From: Calditrichota bacterium
GTDB lineage: Bacteria > Calditrichota > Calditrichia > RBG-13-44-9 > J075
Assembly: GCA_024275555.1 (NCBI GenBank)
Contig: JAJRYW010000581.1
Location: forward strand, 1 to 10,288
DNA: 10,288 nucleotides
Reading direction: 5' to 3'
In this document: piece after piece, positions 1 to 5,788 of the stretch
How the letters are laid out: each line of letters starts with the position of its first letter
Position numbering within the stretch: the stretch's first letter is position 1
Program-made: the position numbers and the translations under genes
Notes under the pieces: model-generated
Seen by the model: the letters and a program-made list of their open reading frames with translations, nothing else
Database searches by the model: none
What the model was told of the DNA's origin: nothing

Positions 1-660
1 GGGATCAATCACCCGGCCGGGAAAAATTTGCTGGGCGCCTTCTATCAGCCCCGGGCGGTCTTTATCGATACGGATTTTCTGGCCACGCTGCCGCGGGAAG
101 AGTTTTTAAACGGCCTGGCGGAAGTCGTTAAATATGCAGCCACACTGGACCAAGATTTGTACAATTGGCTGGCCCGCTTAGACCCGGATCTACCGGAACA
201 AGAGGGGGAATTGATCGCTTCCATCATTGCCCGTTGCGTGGAATTGAAAACAAAAGTGGTGGAAACCGATCAGCGGGAAGCCGGCTACCGCAGTGTGCTC
301 AATTTCGGGCACACGGCCGGCCATGCACTGGAACAGCTCTCCGGCTACCAACTGAAACACGGGTTTGCCGTGGCCGTGGGGATGCATATTGCCGCCTGGC
401 TGTCCCATCTCCTGCTGGGGTTTCCGGAAGAAGAAGCGACCCGGCTGGCCGCGCTGCTCACCCGGCTGGGATTGCCGGTATCTCCCGATCCTGTTTTGAG
501 TGCAGAACAAGTTTGGGAGGCGCTCCAAAGCGATAAAAAAGCACGACAAAAGATTCCCCGTTTCACCTTATTGGATCGCCGGGGGAAACCGGCTTTATTT
601 GTTGAGGCGCCAAAGGAGGAGTTTTGCCATGCCTTCCAACTCGCATCGTCTATGCGTTAG
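1..660 (+). CDS. aroB: 3-dehydroquinate synthase, 3' part (5' end outside window)
   Basis: The enzyme converts DAHP to 3-dehydroquinate, step 2 of the shikimate pathway, using NAD+ and a divalent metal in the cytoplasm. The reading frame is open from base 1, so about the C-terminal 60 percent (219 residues) is present. The fragment begins in the conserved GKNLLGAFYQP region. It then shows LAEVVKY, whose Glu41 (window numbering) is a metal ligand; LNFGHTAGHALE, with a metal-ligand His104 and catalytic His108; and HGFAVAVGM, with metal-ligand His120. All are expected for an active enzyme. Its last 32 bases overlap the start of the downstream aroD-aroE gene, which implies translational coupling. 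The C-terminus looks complete. Confidence 0.97.
   Translation, partial: GINHPAGKNLLGAFYQPRAVFIDTDFLATLPREEFLNGLAEVVKYAATLDQDLYNWLARLDPDLPEQEGELIASIIARCVELKTKVVETDQREAGYRSVLNFGHTAGHALEQLSGYQLKHGFAVAVGMHIAAWLSHLLLGFPEEEATRLAALLTRLGLPVSPDPVLSAEQVWEALQSDKKARQKIPRFTLLDRRGKPALFVEAPKEEFCHAFQLASSMR
612..621 (+). promoter_or_regulatory. Ribosome binding site of aroD-aroE
   Basis: AAAGGAGGAG lies 7 bases before the ATG at 629, inside the end of aroB. It decides the start: the same frame is open from 500, but that earlier ATG would overlap aroB by 160 bases and add 43 residues with no counterpart in type I dehydroquinases. Confidence 0.85.
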
Positions 661-2110
661 TATTTTACCGGAGAGTACCGCCCACCTGGAAGTACTCCTG
701 GGCGCCTGTCCCGATGCTGATCTGATCGAGCTTCGCCTGGATAAGCTTGCCGGGGTCGATTTTGCCCGGATTCGCCAGCTTACCGGAAAACCGCTGATTG
801 CCGCCTGGCGCAGCAAAGCCGAGGGCGGTTATTGGCAGGGCGATCCCGCGAGGCTCTTACCGCGCTACCGGGAGGCCCTCGAACATGGCGTCGACTACAT
901 CGATGTGGAGTTCCGCAACGCCGCTTCCCTGCTACCCCCACTTCAATTTGCCGCCGATCAAATCATCCTCAGTTCGCATCTTACCCAGCGGAGAGAAAAA
1001 CCTCCCGGGGAGCACCTGCGGGCAATGCTGCAGACGCCGGCCGGTTTTTATAAACTGATTTTCCCTGCCGAGGAACTCGACGACAATTTGCAGCTTTTCC
1101 CGCTTATCGAAACAGCCCGGGAAGCGCAGAAATCCCACATCATTCATGGGATGGGCGCAGCCAGCAAAATTTCCCGGGTGTTGGGCGCTCTGCAGGGCAA
1201 TGCCTGGAGTTATGTCTCGCATCCGTCCCAAACGCCGTTGGCGGAGGGGCAGCTCAGCTACGAGGAAGCCCGGGATGTGTTTCGCCTGACCCGGGCCCGC
1301 CCGCAGACAGGCATATTGGGATTGGTGGGTACCCCCCTGCATCAGAGTAAAGGGCAACTGCTGCATAACCGGCTCATCGGGAAACACCTGCAGGCGGAAG
1401 AACCCGGCTATGTGTACCTGAACTTTGAAGCGGCGACCTTCCCGGAGTTTTGGGAAGAATGGCAGACCCATGTTCAAGGAATCAGCATTACCCGGCCGTT
1501 TAAAGAAGCGGTGTTGCCTTATCTCGACAGCGCCTCCACCGAAGTGCGCATGTCCGGGGTATGCAACACCCTGGTGCGCACCTCGAAAGGCTGGGTAGGA
1601 CACAACACCGATATGCTGGCCATCGAGACGCTGCTCCGGCCTTACCGCGACAGCATTCGTGAAGGCGGCGTAGTCGTCGGAACCGGGGCAACTGCCCGCA
1701 GCGCCATTGCCGCCTTAAAACGCCTGGAAGTCGATCCGGTTTTTGTGGTGGGACGCAACGAAATACGGGGCCTTCAATTAGCACAAAAGTTTAATATCGA
1801 TTTTTTGCAGGAAGATGAAATCCACTATGCCGCCGCGGCGGTGGTGGTGCAAACCACCCCGGTAGGACAGACGCCGGACATCGATCAATACCCGGTGGGC
1901 ACCTCCCTGTTCCGTCGCGACCGGGTGGTGCTGGACGTGGTCTATAACCCCGCTGAGACGCGTTTCCTTAAAATTGCCCGCGACCGCAACTGCATTACCA
2001 TCTCCGGGGTGGAGATGTTTCTGCAGCAGGCCGCCCGGCAATTTGAGCTGTTTACCGGGATTCCCATTTCCGTAGACGAGGTTCGGGAGTGTTGGGGAAA
2101 TATATTATAG
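629..2110 (+). CDS. aroDE: Bifunctional 3-dehydroquinate dehydratase / shikimate dehydrogenase
   Basis: This 493-residue fusion performs steps 3 and 4 of the shikimate pathway: dehydroquinate to dehydroshikimate, then NADPH-dependent reduction to shikimate. Residues about 7-220 are a type I (Schiff-base) dehydroquinase: Glu34 and Arg36 in LIELRLD, Arg61, general-base His117 in SSHLT, Schiff-base Lys142 in AGFYKLIF, and Arg183 in ASKISR. Residues about 228-493 are shikimate dehydrogenase: Lys292 in ITRPFKE, Asn313 in CNTLV, Asn326 and Asp328 in GHNTD, the nucleotide-binding GTGATA at 351-356, QTTPVG, and the C-terminal GVEMFLQQAARQFELFTG. The substrate motif near 238-246 is unusual: it reads QSKGQLLHN where most enzymes have HSxSPxxHN, so one of two shikimate-binding serines is Gly242. 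Such fusions are known in plants, Chlamydiae and some other bacteria. The start is set by a strong ribosome binding site; the gene is coupled to aroB. Confidence 0.96.
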   Translation: MPSNSHRLCVSILPESTAHLEVLLGACPDADLIELRLDKLAGVDFARIRQLTGKPLIAAWRSKAEGGYWQGDPARLLPRYREALEHGVDYIDVEFRNAASLLPPLQFAADQIILSSHLTQRREKPPGEHLRAMLQTPAGFYKLIFPAEELDDNLQLFPLIETAREAQKSHIIHGMGAASKISRVLGALQGNAWSYVSHPSQTPLAEGQLSYEEARDVFRLTRARPQTGILGLVGTPLHQSKGQLLHNRLIGKHLQAEEPGYVYLNFEAATFPEFWEEWQTHVQGISITRPFKEAVLPYLDSASTEVRMSGVCNTLVRTSKGWVGHNTDMLAIETLLRPYRDSIREGGVVVGTGATARSAIAALKRLEVDPVFVVGRNEIRGLQLAQKFNIDFLQEDEIHYAAAAVVVQTTPVGQTPDIDQYPVGTSLFRRDRVVLDVVYNPAETRFLKIARDRNCITISGVEMFLQQAARQFELFTGIPISVDEVRECWGNIL

Positions 2111-2145
2111 CAAAAATGCAAATTACCTGTTCATAATTTGATGCT

Positions 2146-2180
2146 GAGAAACGCTGAAAAAGAAAGAGAAACGCTGAGAA
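2146..2180 (+). repeat. Two-copy direct repeat, 20-base period
   Basis: GAGAAACGCTGAAAA (2146-2160) is repeated as GAGAAACGCTGAGAA (2166-2180), with one difference in 15 bases. It lies 36 bases after the aroDE stop codon. The text resembles short degenerate repeats often seen between genes in environmental genomes. Confidence 0.6.
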
Positions 2181-2194
2181 TTGTTTTAAAAAGG

Positions 2195-2527
2195 GTTACT
2201 ACTTAGGTGGATAGGCGGTCCCTCCGGGCTGGCTACGCCATAGGGGCTTAGACTGTAGGAAATGATGCGAGGTTTATTTTCAATTACGAAAAATTGCTTC
2301 ATGGCTCTGTACAGTTAATAATTTTGTAACTACCCAGGTAGTAGCTATTTAGGGCGTAGATAAGAAAGAGTTCCGTACTAAGCTGCATTTGGAATCAAAA
2401 TAATCTTTTTACAGCAATGATCGCAGCGGATAGGCGACGGCCGCAACCTGCAAGGGATAAACATCTGTTCGTTGCGAACGCGGCGTTTTCTTTGCGTTCG
2501 TTGCGGTATAGCAACCTGAGTAGTTAC
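2195..2527. repeat. Segment bounded by imperfect 16-base inverted repeats, possible MITE or transposon relic
   Basis: The left end GTTACTACTTAGGTGG (2195-2210) matches the reverse complement of the right end (2512-2527, read as GTAACTACTCAGGTTG) at 13 of 16 positions. A third copy, GTAACTACCCAGGTAG, lies inside at 2326-2341 in the same orientation as the left end. The roughly 330-base segment has no reading frame of note. No target-site duplication could be identified. It could be a miniature inverted-repeat element, a decayed insertion sequence, or a set of binding sites for one protein. Confidence 0.4.
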
Positions 2528-2637
2528 TAAAAAGGAAAACGGTTTGACCACTCAAAAGCACAGTATTTTCTCCAACTTGTAATTGACATTGCTAATCTGA
2601 GGGAATGTTTGCCAGGCAGAAAAAGTATAAAAATAGT

Positions 2638-2664
2638 TTGAAAATCATATAAAAAAGATATTAT
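2638..2664 (+). promoter_or_regulatory. Possible brnTA promoter
   Basis: TTGAAA (2638-2643) is followed after 15 bases by TATTAT (2659-2664). The spacing is short but both hexamers are close to consensus. Transcription would begin only a few bases before the brnT ATG at 2677, giving a very short or leaderless message, in keeping with the absence of a clear Shine-Dalgarno site before brnT. Confidence 0.3.
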
Positions 2665-2665
2665 T
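2643..2665. promoter_or_regulatory. Candidate BrnA operator, imperfect palindrome
   Basis: AATCATAT (2643-2650) and ATATTATT (2658-2665) are inverted repeats matching at 7 of 8 positions around a 7-base A-rich centre. The site covers the presumed promoter just before brnT. BrnTA systems are known to repress themselves through the ribbon-helix-helix BrnA antitoxin, so a palindrome here is a reasonable operator candidate. In AT-rich DNA it could also arise by chance. Confidence 0.3.
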
Positions 2666-2676
2666 TAAGAATAGTT

Positions 2677-2937
2677 ATGGAATTTGAATTTGATCCAGGC
2701 AAAAGCAAAAAGAATAAAGAAAAACACGGCATTGACTTTCTTGAAGCCCAAAAAATATGGGATGATCCGTATAGGATTGAAATCCCCACAAAATATGTAG
2801 ATGAACTTCGATACATTTTAATTGGTAAAATTGATGACAATCATTGGGCAGCGATATTTACATATCGTAATAACAGGGTAAGATTGATATCTGTAAGAAA
2901 GGCACGAAAGAATGAAAAAGAAATATATGAAAGCTGA
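2677..2937 (+). CDS. brnT: BrnT family toxin of a type II toxin-antitoxin system
   Basis: This 86-residue protein belongs to the BrnT family, ribonuclease toxins with a RelE-like fold that cut RNA and halt growth until neutralised by BrnA. It shows the family layout: an N-terminal MEFEFDPGKSKKNKEKHGIDF (typical: a W/F-D-x-x-K-x-x-x-N-x-x-KHG-x-x-F signature), a central strand RYILIGKIDD, a second strand AIFTYRNNRVRLISVRKA, and basic residues (Arg74, Lys75, Arg77, Lys78) near the C-terminus where catalytic residues of the family lie. Length is normal and nothing appears missing. The gene overlaps brnA by 26 bases. It is markedly more AT-rich than the aro genes on both sides, which points to horizontal acquisition. 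Confidence 0.93.
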   Translation: MEFEFDPGKSKKNKEKHGIDFLEAQKIWDDPYRIEIPTKYVDELRYILIGKIDDNHWAAIFTYRNNRVRLISVRKARKNEKEIYES

Positions 2938-3154
2938 AGAGTTTGATCAAAAATTTGATAATGGCGAAGATATATCCGAATACCTGGACATAGAGAAGGC
3001 CAGAAGACCCGGGCTCGAACAAAAACGAGTAAACGTGGATTTCCCTATCTGGATGATAAAATCTCTGGATAAGGAGGCCAAACGTCTGGGAGTTACAAGG
3101 CAGTCTATAATAAAGGTATGGATTGCAGAACGATTGAAACAGAATTCAATATAA
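2912..3154 (+). CDS. brnA: BrnA family antitoxin (ribbon-helix-helix)
   Basis: This 80-residue antitoxin binds and inactivates BrnT, and the complex normally represses its own operon. The N-terminal part (AEEFDQKFDNGEDISEYLD) is the acidic toxin-binding region typical of the family. The C-terminal part, from RVNVDFPIWMIKSLDKEAKRLG through VTRQSIIKVWIAERL, is a MetJ/Arc/CopG-like ribbon-helix-helix DNA-binding fold: a strand that contacts DNA, then two helices. A second in-frame ATG at 2927 gives MKAEEFD, which looks more like family starts. Neither start has a strong ribosome binding site, so the true start is uncertain. The overlap with brnT suggests coupled translation. The usual toxin-first order is kept. 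Confidence 0.92.
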   Translation: MKKKYMKAEEFDQKFDNGEDISEYLDIEKARRPGLEQKRVNVDFPIWMIKSLDKEAKRLGVTRQSIIKVWIAERLKQNSI

Positions 3155-3341
3155 AGAATTCGAAGATCAATTTCATACAAGCATCAGACTCTTGACAACT
3201 GCTTTTTAACATCATGAGAAATTAATCCATACCTCCCCCCTCACAATCGCGTCGTTGTCGTAACCCTGACAAGCCAGGAATGTCGATTGAACTCCCGGGG
3301 GGGGAACTGAAATTGTGTCCCAAAAACGACTGGCAAGATAT

Positions 3342-4595
3342 ATGGAGATAACCATCCCCTGCGGCTAACTGCACGGCCGGATTACCGTTCCCCCGTCGAA
3401 GAGCCTCTCGCACCGCTGGCTGATCGTAGCGGCGTTGGCCAATGAAGCCAGTACGGTGGTCCGGCCGCTCTTAAGCGACGATGTCAAAATCACCTTCGCT
3501 GCCCTGGGGCAACTGGGTTTTCCGGCTCAGCAGGATGATGAATCATTCCGGTTTGAAACGTGGGAAGCCGCTGCCCCTTCTGTTCCCCGTGAGATTTGGG
3601 TGGGCAATTCCGGCACCTCGGCGCGTTTCCTGACCGCCTTAGCGGCCTGGCGGGGCTGGCCCTGCCGGATTGACGGCGTCGCGCGGATGCGCTCCCGCCC
3701 CATGAAGCCGCTGATCGGGGCGCTCACCCAACTCGGCGCCGATATCCGCTGCCGCGATGACTGTTTACCGTTTGAGATTGCCCCGGCGCAACTGCGCGGC
3801 AGCGCAGTGCAGATTGACGCCTCGCAATCCTCGCAGTTTCTTTCGGCGCTGCTGCTCATCGCCCCGCTGCTGCCGCAGGGACTGTCCATCGAGCACGGGG
3901 GACGGATTGCCTCCCGGCCCTACGCCCGGATGACCGTGGAAATTATGCGCCGGGCCGGCATCGAGCTGGAGGAGGAAGCGGATTTTTACCGGGTGCGCCG
4001 CGGGCAGAATTACCGGCTTAGCCAGGTGGAAATCGAGCCGGATTATTCCTCGGCCTCCTATTTCCTGGCCGGGGCAGCCCTCAGCGGGGGAACGGTGCGG
4101 ATACCGGGCTTGCGGCGCGACTCCCTCCAGGGCGACCGGGCCATCCTCGACATCCTGGAACACATGGGAGCGCAGATCCAGGTAACTTCCCGGGGGGTAG
4201 AATTAAAGAGCGCCCCGCTCCAGGGGGTTGAATGGGATTGCAACACCTGCCCGGACCTGGTTCCCACCCTGGCTGCCGCCGCCCTCTTTGCCGAGCGCCC
4301 CAGCCGCCTGAAAAACATTGCCCACCTGCGCTACAAAGAATCGGACCGGATCCAGGCCGTGATTGAGAATATCCGCCGCCTGGGCGGTTCCGCTGAAATG
4401 ATCGGCGAGGATTTGCACATCACCCCCGCTCCGCTGCACGGGGCGCGCCTGCCCGCCTACAACGACCATCGGATTGCCATGAGCTTTGCCCTGGTGGGAC
4501 TGCGCATCCCCGGCGTCGTCATCGAGGGAGCAGAGTCGGTGCAGAAATCCTATCCCAACTTTTGGGATGACTTCCTTCCCTTAATTCGCCGGTAA
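3342..4595 (+). CDS. aroA: EPSP synthase (3-phosphoshikimate 1-carboxyvinyltransferase), frame interrupted by TAA at codon 9
   Basis: AroA joins phosphoenolpyruvate and shikimate-3-phosphate to form EPSP, step 6 of the pathway. Nearly every active-site element is present: PSKSLSHR (3393-3416, phosphate-binding Lys, Ser, Arg), LLSDD, GNSGTSARF, MRSRPM, DASQSSQF, PDLVPT, YKESDR, NDHRIA and QKSYPNFW. The oddity is at the start. ATG at 3342 reads eight codons (MEITIPCG), then TAA at 3366-3368, and the frame goes on directly as LHGRITVPPSKS, the normal EPSP synthase N-terminus. The next usable start in frame, TTG at 3435, would remove the essential KSLSHR motif, so that start is unlikely to give an active enzyme. 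Options are a sequencing or assembly error, a real nonsense mutation (for example from CAA), readthrough, or a non-standard CTG start at 3369. Apart from this the length (about 417 codons) is normal. The brnTA island lies just upstream. Confidence 0.93.
3366..3368 (+). other. In-frame TAA within the aroA N-terminus
   Basis: The stop codon lies between the codons for MEITIPCG and those for LHGRITVPPSKS. Both sides fit an EPSP synthase N-terminus, so a single-base change (such as C to T from CAA, or G to T from GAA) would explain it without any indel. Confidence 0.75.
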
Positions 4596-4636
4596 ACATT
4601 CTCTGCAAACTTTCGCCGGATTTATCAAATACCCCA

Positions 4637-4663
4637 CACAAAGACGCCGAGATCGCAAAGAAA
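4637..4663. repeat. Intergenic repeat-like element, CAAAGACGCCGAGATCGCAAAG type
   Basis: The text reads CACAAAGACGCCGAG followed by ATCGCAAAGAAA. Its reverse complement begins TTTCTTTGCGATC and is close to TTTCTTTGCGTTC at 2488-2500, in the other intergenic stretch. Such TTTGCG/CGCAAAG repeats recur between genes in many environmental bacteria. Confidence 0.45.
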
Positions 4664-4936
4664 TATGAATTATAATCATTAGTGAACTTACAACAATTGT
4701 GGGCAAAACACCCCGCTCTTGACAAGGACAGATTTGTGAATCCGGGAACGCCGGGAGTAGCAAATCAGGGGGGTGCGTCAAAATAGCCGCCCCAGACGCT
4801 CCTCGAGCACCCCGGCAGTTCCATCAATTCCCCTGCGGCTCTTGTCTAATTGGAGCAGATTTACTACTTTCAACAGATTCACAACAGCCGATCCCATCCG
4901 GACAAGAAAGAAAATCTTTTCGGAAAGAATACGCAC

Positions 4937-4975
4937 GTCTCACACACATCTGGACACAGATGGAAGGAGAGAGAC
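4937..4975 (+). promoter_or_regulatory. Nested hairpin in the leader of the membrane protein gene
   Basis: GTCTC (4937-4941) pairs with GAGAC (4971-4975; a second GAGAC at 4977-4981 could compete). Inside it CATCTG (4947-4952) pairs with CAGATG (4957-4962) around a 4-base loop GACA. It ends about 35 bases before the ribosome binding site, so it could affect mRNA stability or translation. There is no T-run, so it is not a terminator. Confidence 0.35.
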
Positions 4976-5022
4976 AGAGACGATGTCGATAGAATTCCAC
5001 CATAACTATAAAGGAGAGCCTT

Positions 5023-5655
5023 ATGCAAACCTTAACCGTTAGCAATATTATCACTAACGCCATCGAAATCGGGATGAAAAATCTCGCTTCATTAGTCGGC
5101 GCCGTGTTGCTGTGGCTGCTCACATTTTGGATTCCTTATCTCAATGTGGGCACCACCATCGGGCTGATTATGATTGTCCTGGAAATGAGCAAGGGCAATA
5201 TTATCTCCCCCACCGCTATCTTTGATCCGAAATATCGAAAATACATGGGAGAGTTCTTTTTACTCCTGGCATTTCTGATGTTCGGAACCGCGGCAGGGTA
5301 TTTTTTCTTTATCATTCCGGGGATAATCATCTCCATTGCCTGGGGGCAGGCGCTGTACATTATGTTTGATAAAGGCAAAGACCCCGCGGCATGCCTGACC
5401 CTGAGCAATCAAATTACCTATGGGAAGAAATGGGTGATTTTCGGCGCCAATCTGCTGCTCCTGCTGGCCCTCTACCTGGTGCTATTGGTTGTTGGGTGGA
5501 TACTTTCTCAAGCATGGGAAGGGCTGGCGGTTTTGTTCTACCTGGTATGGCTGGTTGCGGCGGCGGCCATTTCCATGGGCGCACAGGCGTACATCTACCG
5601 GATTCTCAGCCTGGAGCTGGAACCGGAAACCCCGGCGGCGCCTCAAAACGTATAA
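5023..5655 (+). CDS. Uncharacterised multi-pass membrane protein (DUF975/YciC-like)
   Basis: This 210-residue protein has no assigned function. Hydrophobic segments lie at about 20-52, 77-112 (probably two spans around a Pro-Gly turn), 138-161 and 166-191, giving roughly five or six inner-membrane helices. The stretch FFIIPGIIISIAWGQALYIMFDKGKDPAACLTLS, then TYGKKW, follows the pattern of DUF975, YciC and glycerophosphodiesterase-membrane-domain proteins: a Pro-Gly helix turn, then a charged loop and a Ser/Asn-containing helix ending in G-(K/N)-x-W. The C-terminal tail is short, acidic and proline-rich. The start is well supported by AAGGAG six bases before the ATG. It sits between aroA and aroK but nothing ties it to aromatic synthesis; it probably has its own promoter. 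The family resemblance is from memory of the pattern and is moderate. Confidence 0.85.
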   Translation: MQTLTVSNIITNAIEIGMKNLASLVGAVLLWLLTFWIPYLNVGTTIGLIMIVLEMSKGNIISPTAIFDPKYRKYMGEFFLLLAFLMFGTAAGYFFFIIPGIIISIAWGQALYIMFDKGKDPAACLTLSNQITYGKKWVIFGANLLLLLALYLVLLVVGWILSQAWEGLAVLFYLVWLVAAAAISMGAQAYIYRILSLELEPETPAAPQNV

Positions 5656-5663
5656 GGTTTCCA

Positions 5664-5714
5664 CGGCCGGAATAGCGGGATGGGGCGCAGGCGCTTTTCC
5701 GGGACTTCCGGCCG
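5664..5714 (+). repeat. Inverted repeat CGGCCGGAA / TTCCGGCCG after the membrane protein gene
   Basis: A perfect 9-base stem (5664-5672 with 5706-5714) encloses a GC-rich 33-base loop, 8 bases after the stop codon. It may slow or end transcription before aroK, but what follows is ATAAAAAATT rather than a T-run, so it is not a standard intrinsic terminator on this strand. Confidence 0.4.
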
Positions 5715-5788
5715 GATAAAAAATTCTGCTATTTCTTCCGGCAAAAATGCTTAGATTTGGCTGAGTTTTACAGAAGCAGAGGAAGTAA

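Larger units (their letters stand above)
2111..2676. other. AT-rich 566-base non-coding stretch between aroDE and brnT
   Basis: I see no convincing gene here. The base composition falls sharply compared with the aro genes. The stretch holds a short tandem repeat (2146-2180), a segment bounded by imperfect inverted repeats (2195-2527), a repeat-like element rich in TTTGCG/GTTCG (2465-2506), and a possible brnTA control region (2638-2665). It looks like an insertion hot spot or relic inside what was probably once a continuous aroB-aroDE-aroA operon. Confidence 0.6.
4596..5022 (+). other. 427-base non-coding stretch before the membrane protein gene
   Basis: No credible gene is seen. It holds a repeat-like element at 4637-4663. 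A GC-rich inverted repeat follows, GGGGTGC (4770-4776) with GCACCCC (4807-4813). A nested hairpin at 4937-4975 is the clearest structure, and the ribosome binding site AAGGAG (5011-5016) lies near the end. TTGACA at 4719-4724 has no acceptable -10 box at normal spacing. The length suggests a separate promoter and a structured leader, but I do not recognise a known riboswitch. Confidence 0.5.

Noticed and set aside
500..628. N-terminal extension of AroDE from ATG at 500
   Set aside because: It lies wholly inside aroB in another frame, has no homology to dehydroquinases, and a strong ribosome binding site marks the ATG at 629.
932..1603. Long minus-strand open frame within aroDE
   Set aside because: Antisense shadow of a GC-rich gene; composition (Gly, Arg, Pro, His rich) and lack of family features argue against coding. 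The same holds for minus-strand frames in the peptidase and dgt genes.
2211..2240. GGCG...CGCC pairing as a structured RNA after aroDE
   Set aside because: Only 4 base pairs at the base with no consistent inner stem.
3192..3220. TTGACA as a promoter for aroA
   Set aside because: No acceptable -10 box at 15-19 bases downstream (TGAGAA at 17).
3222..3413. Minus-strand 63-residue frame upstream of aroA
   Set aside because: Overlaps the coding start of aroA, has no ribosome binding site or recognisable domain.
4719..4745. TTGACA as a promoter for the membrane protein gene
   Set aside because: The expected -10 position is CCGGGA, unlike TATAAT, and the site is about 300 bases upstream.
4773..5042. 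Small + strand open frame before the membrane protein gene
   Set aside because: Runs through the hairpin and ribosome binding site, is Arg/Thr/Ser rich with no family pattern, and overlaps the well-supported gene at 5023.
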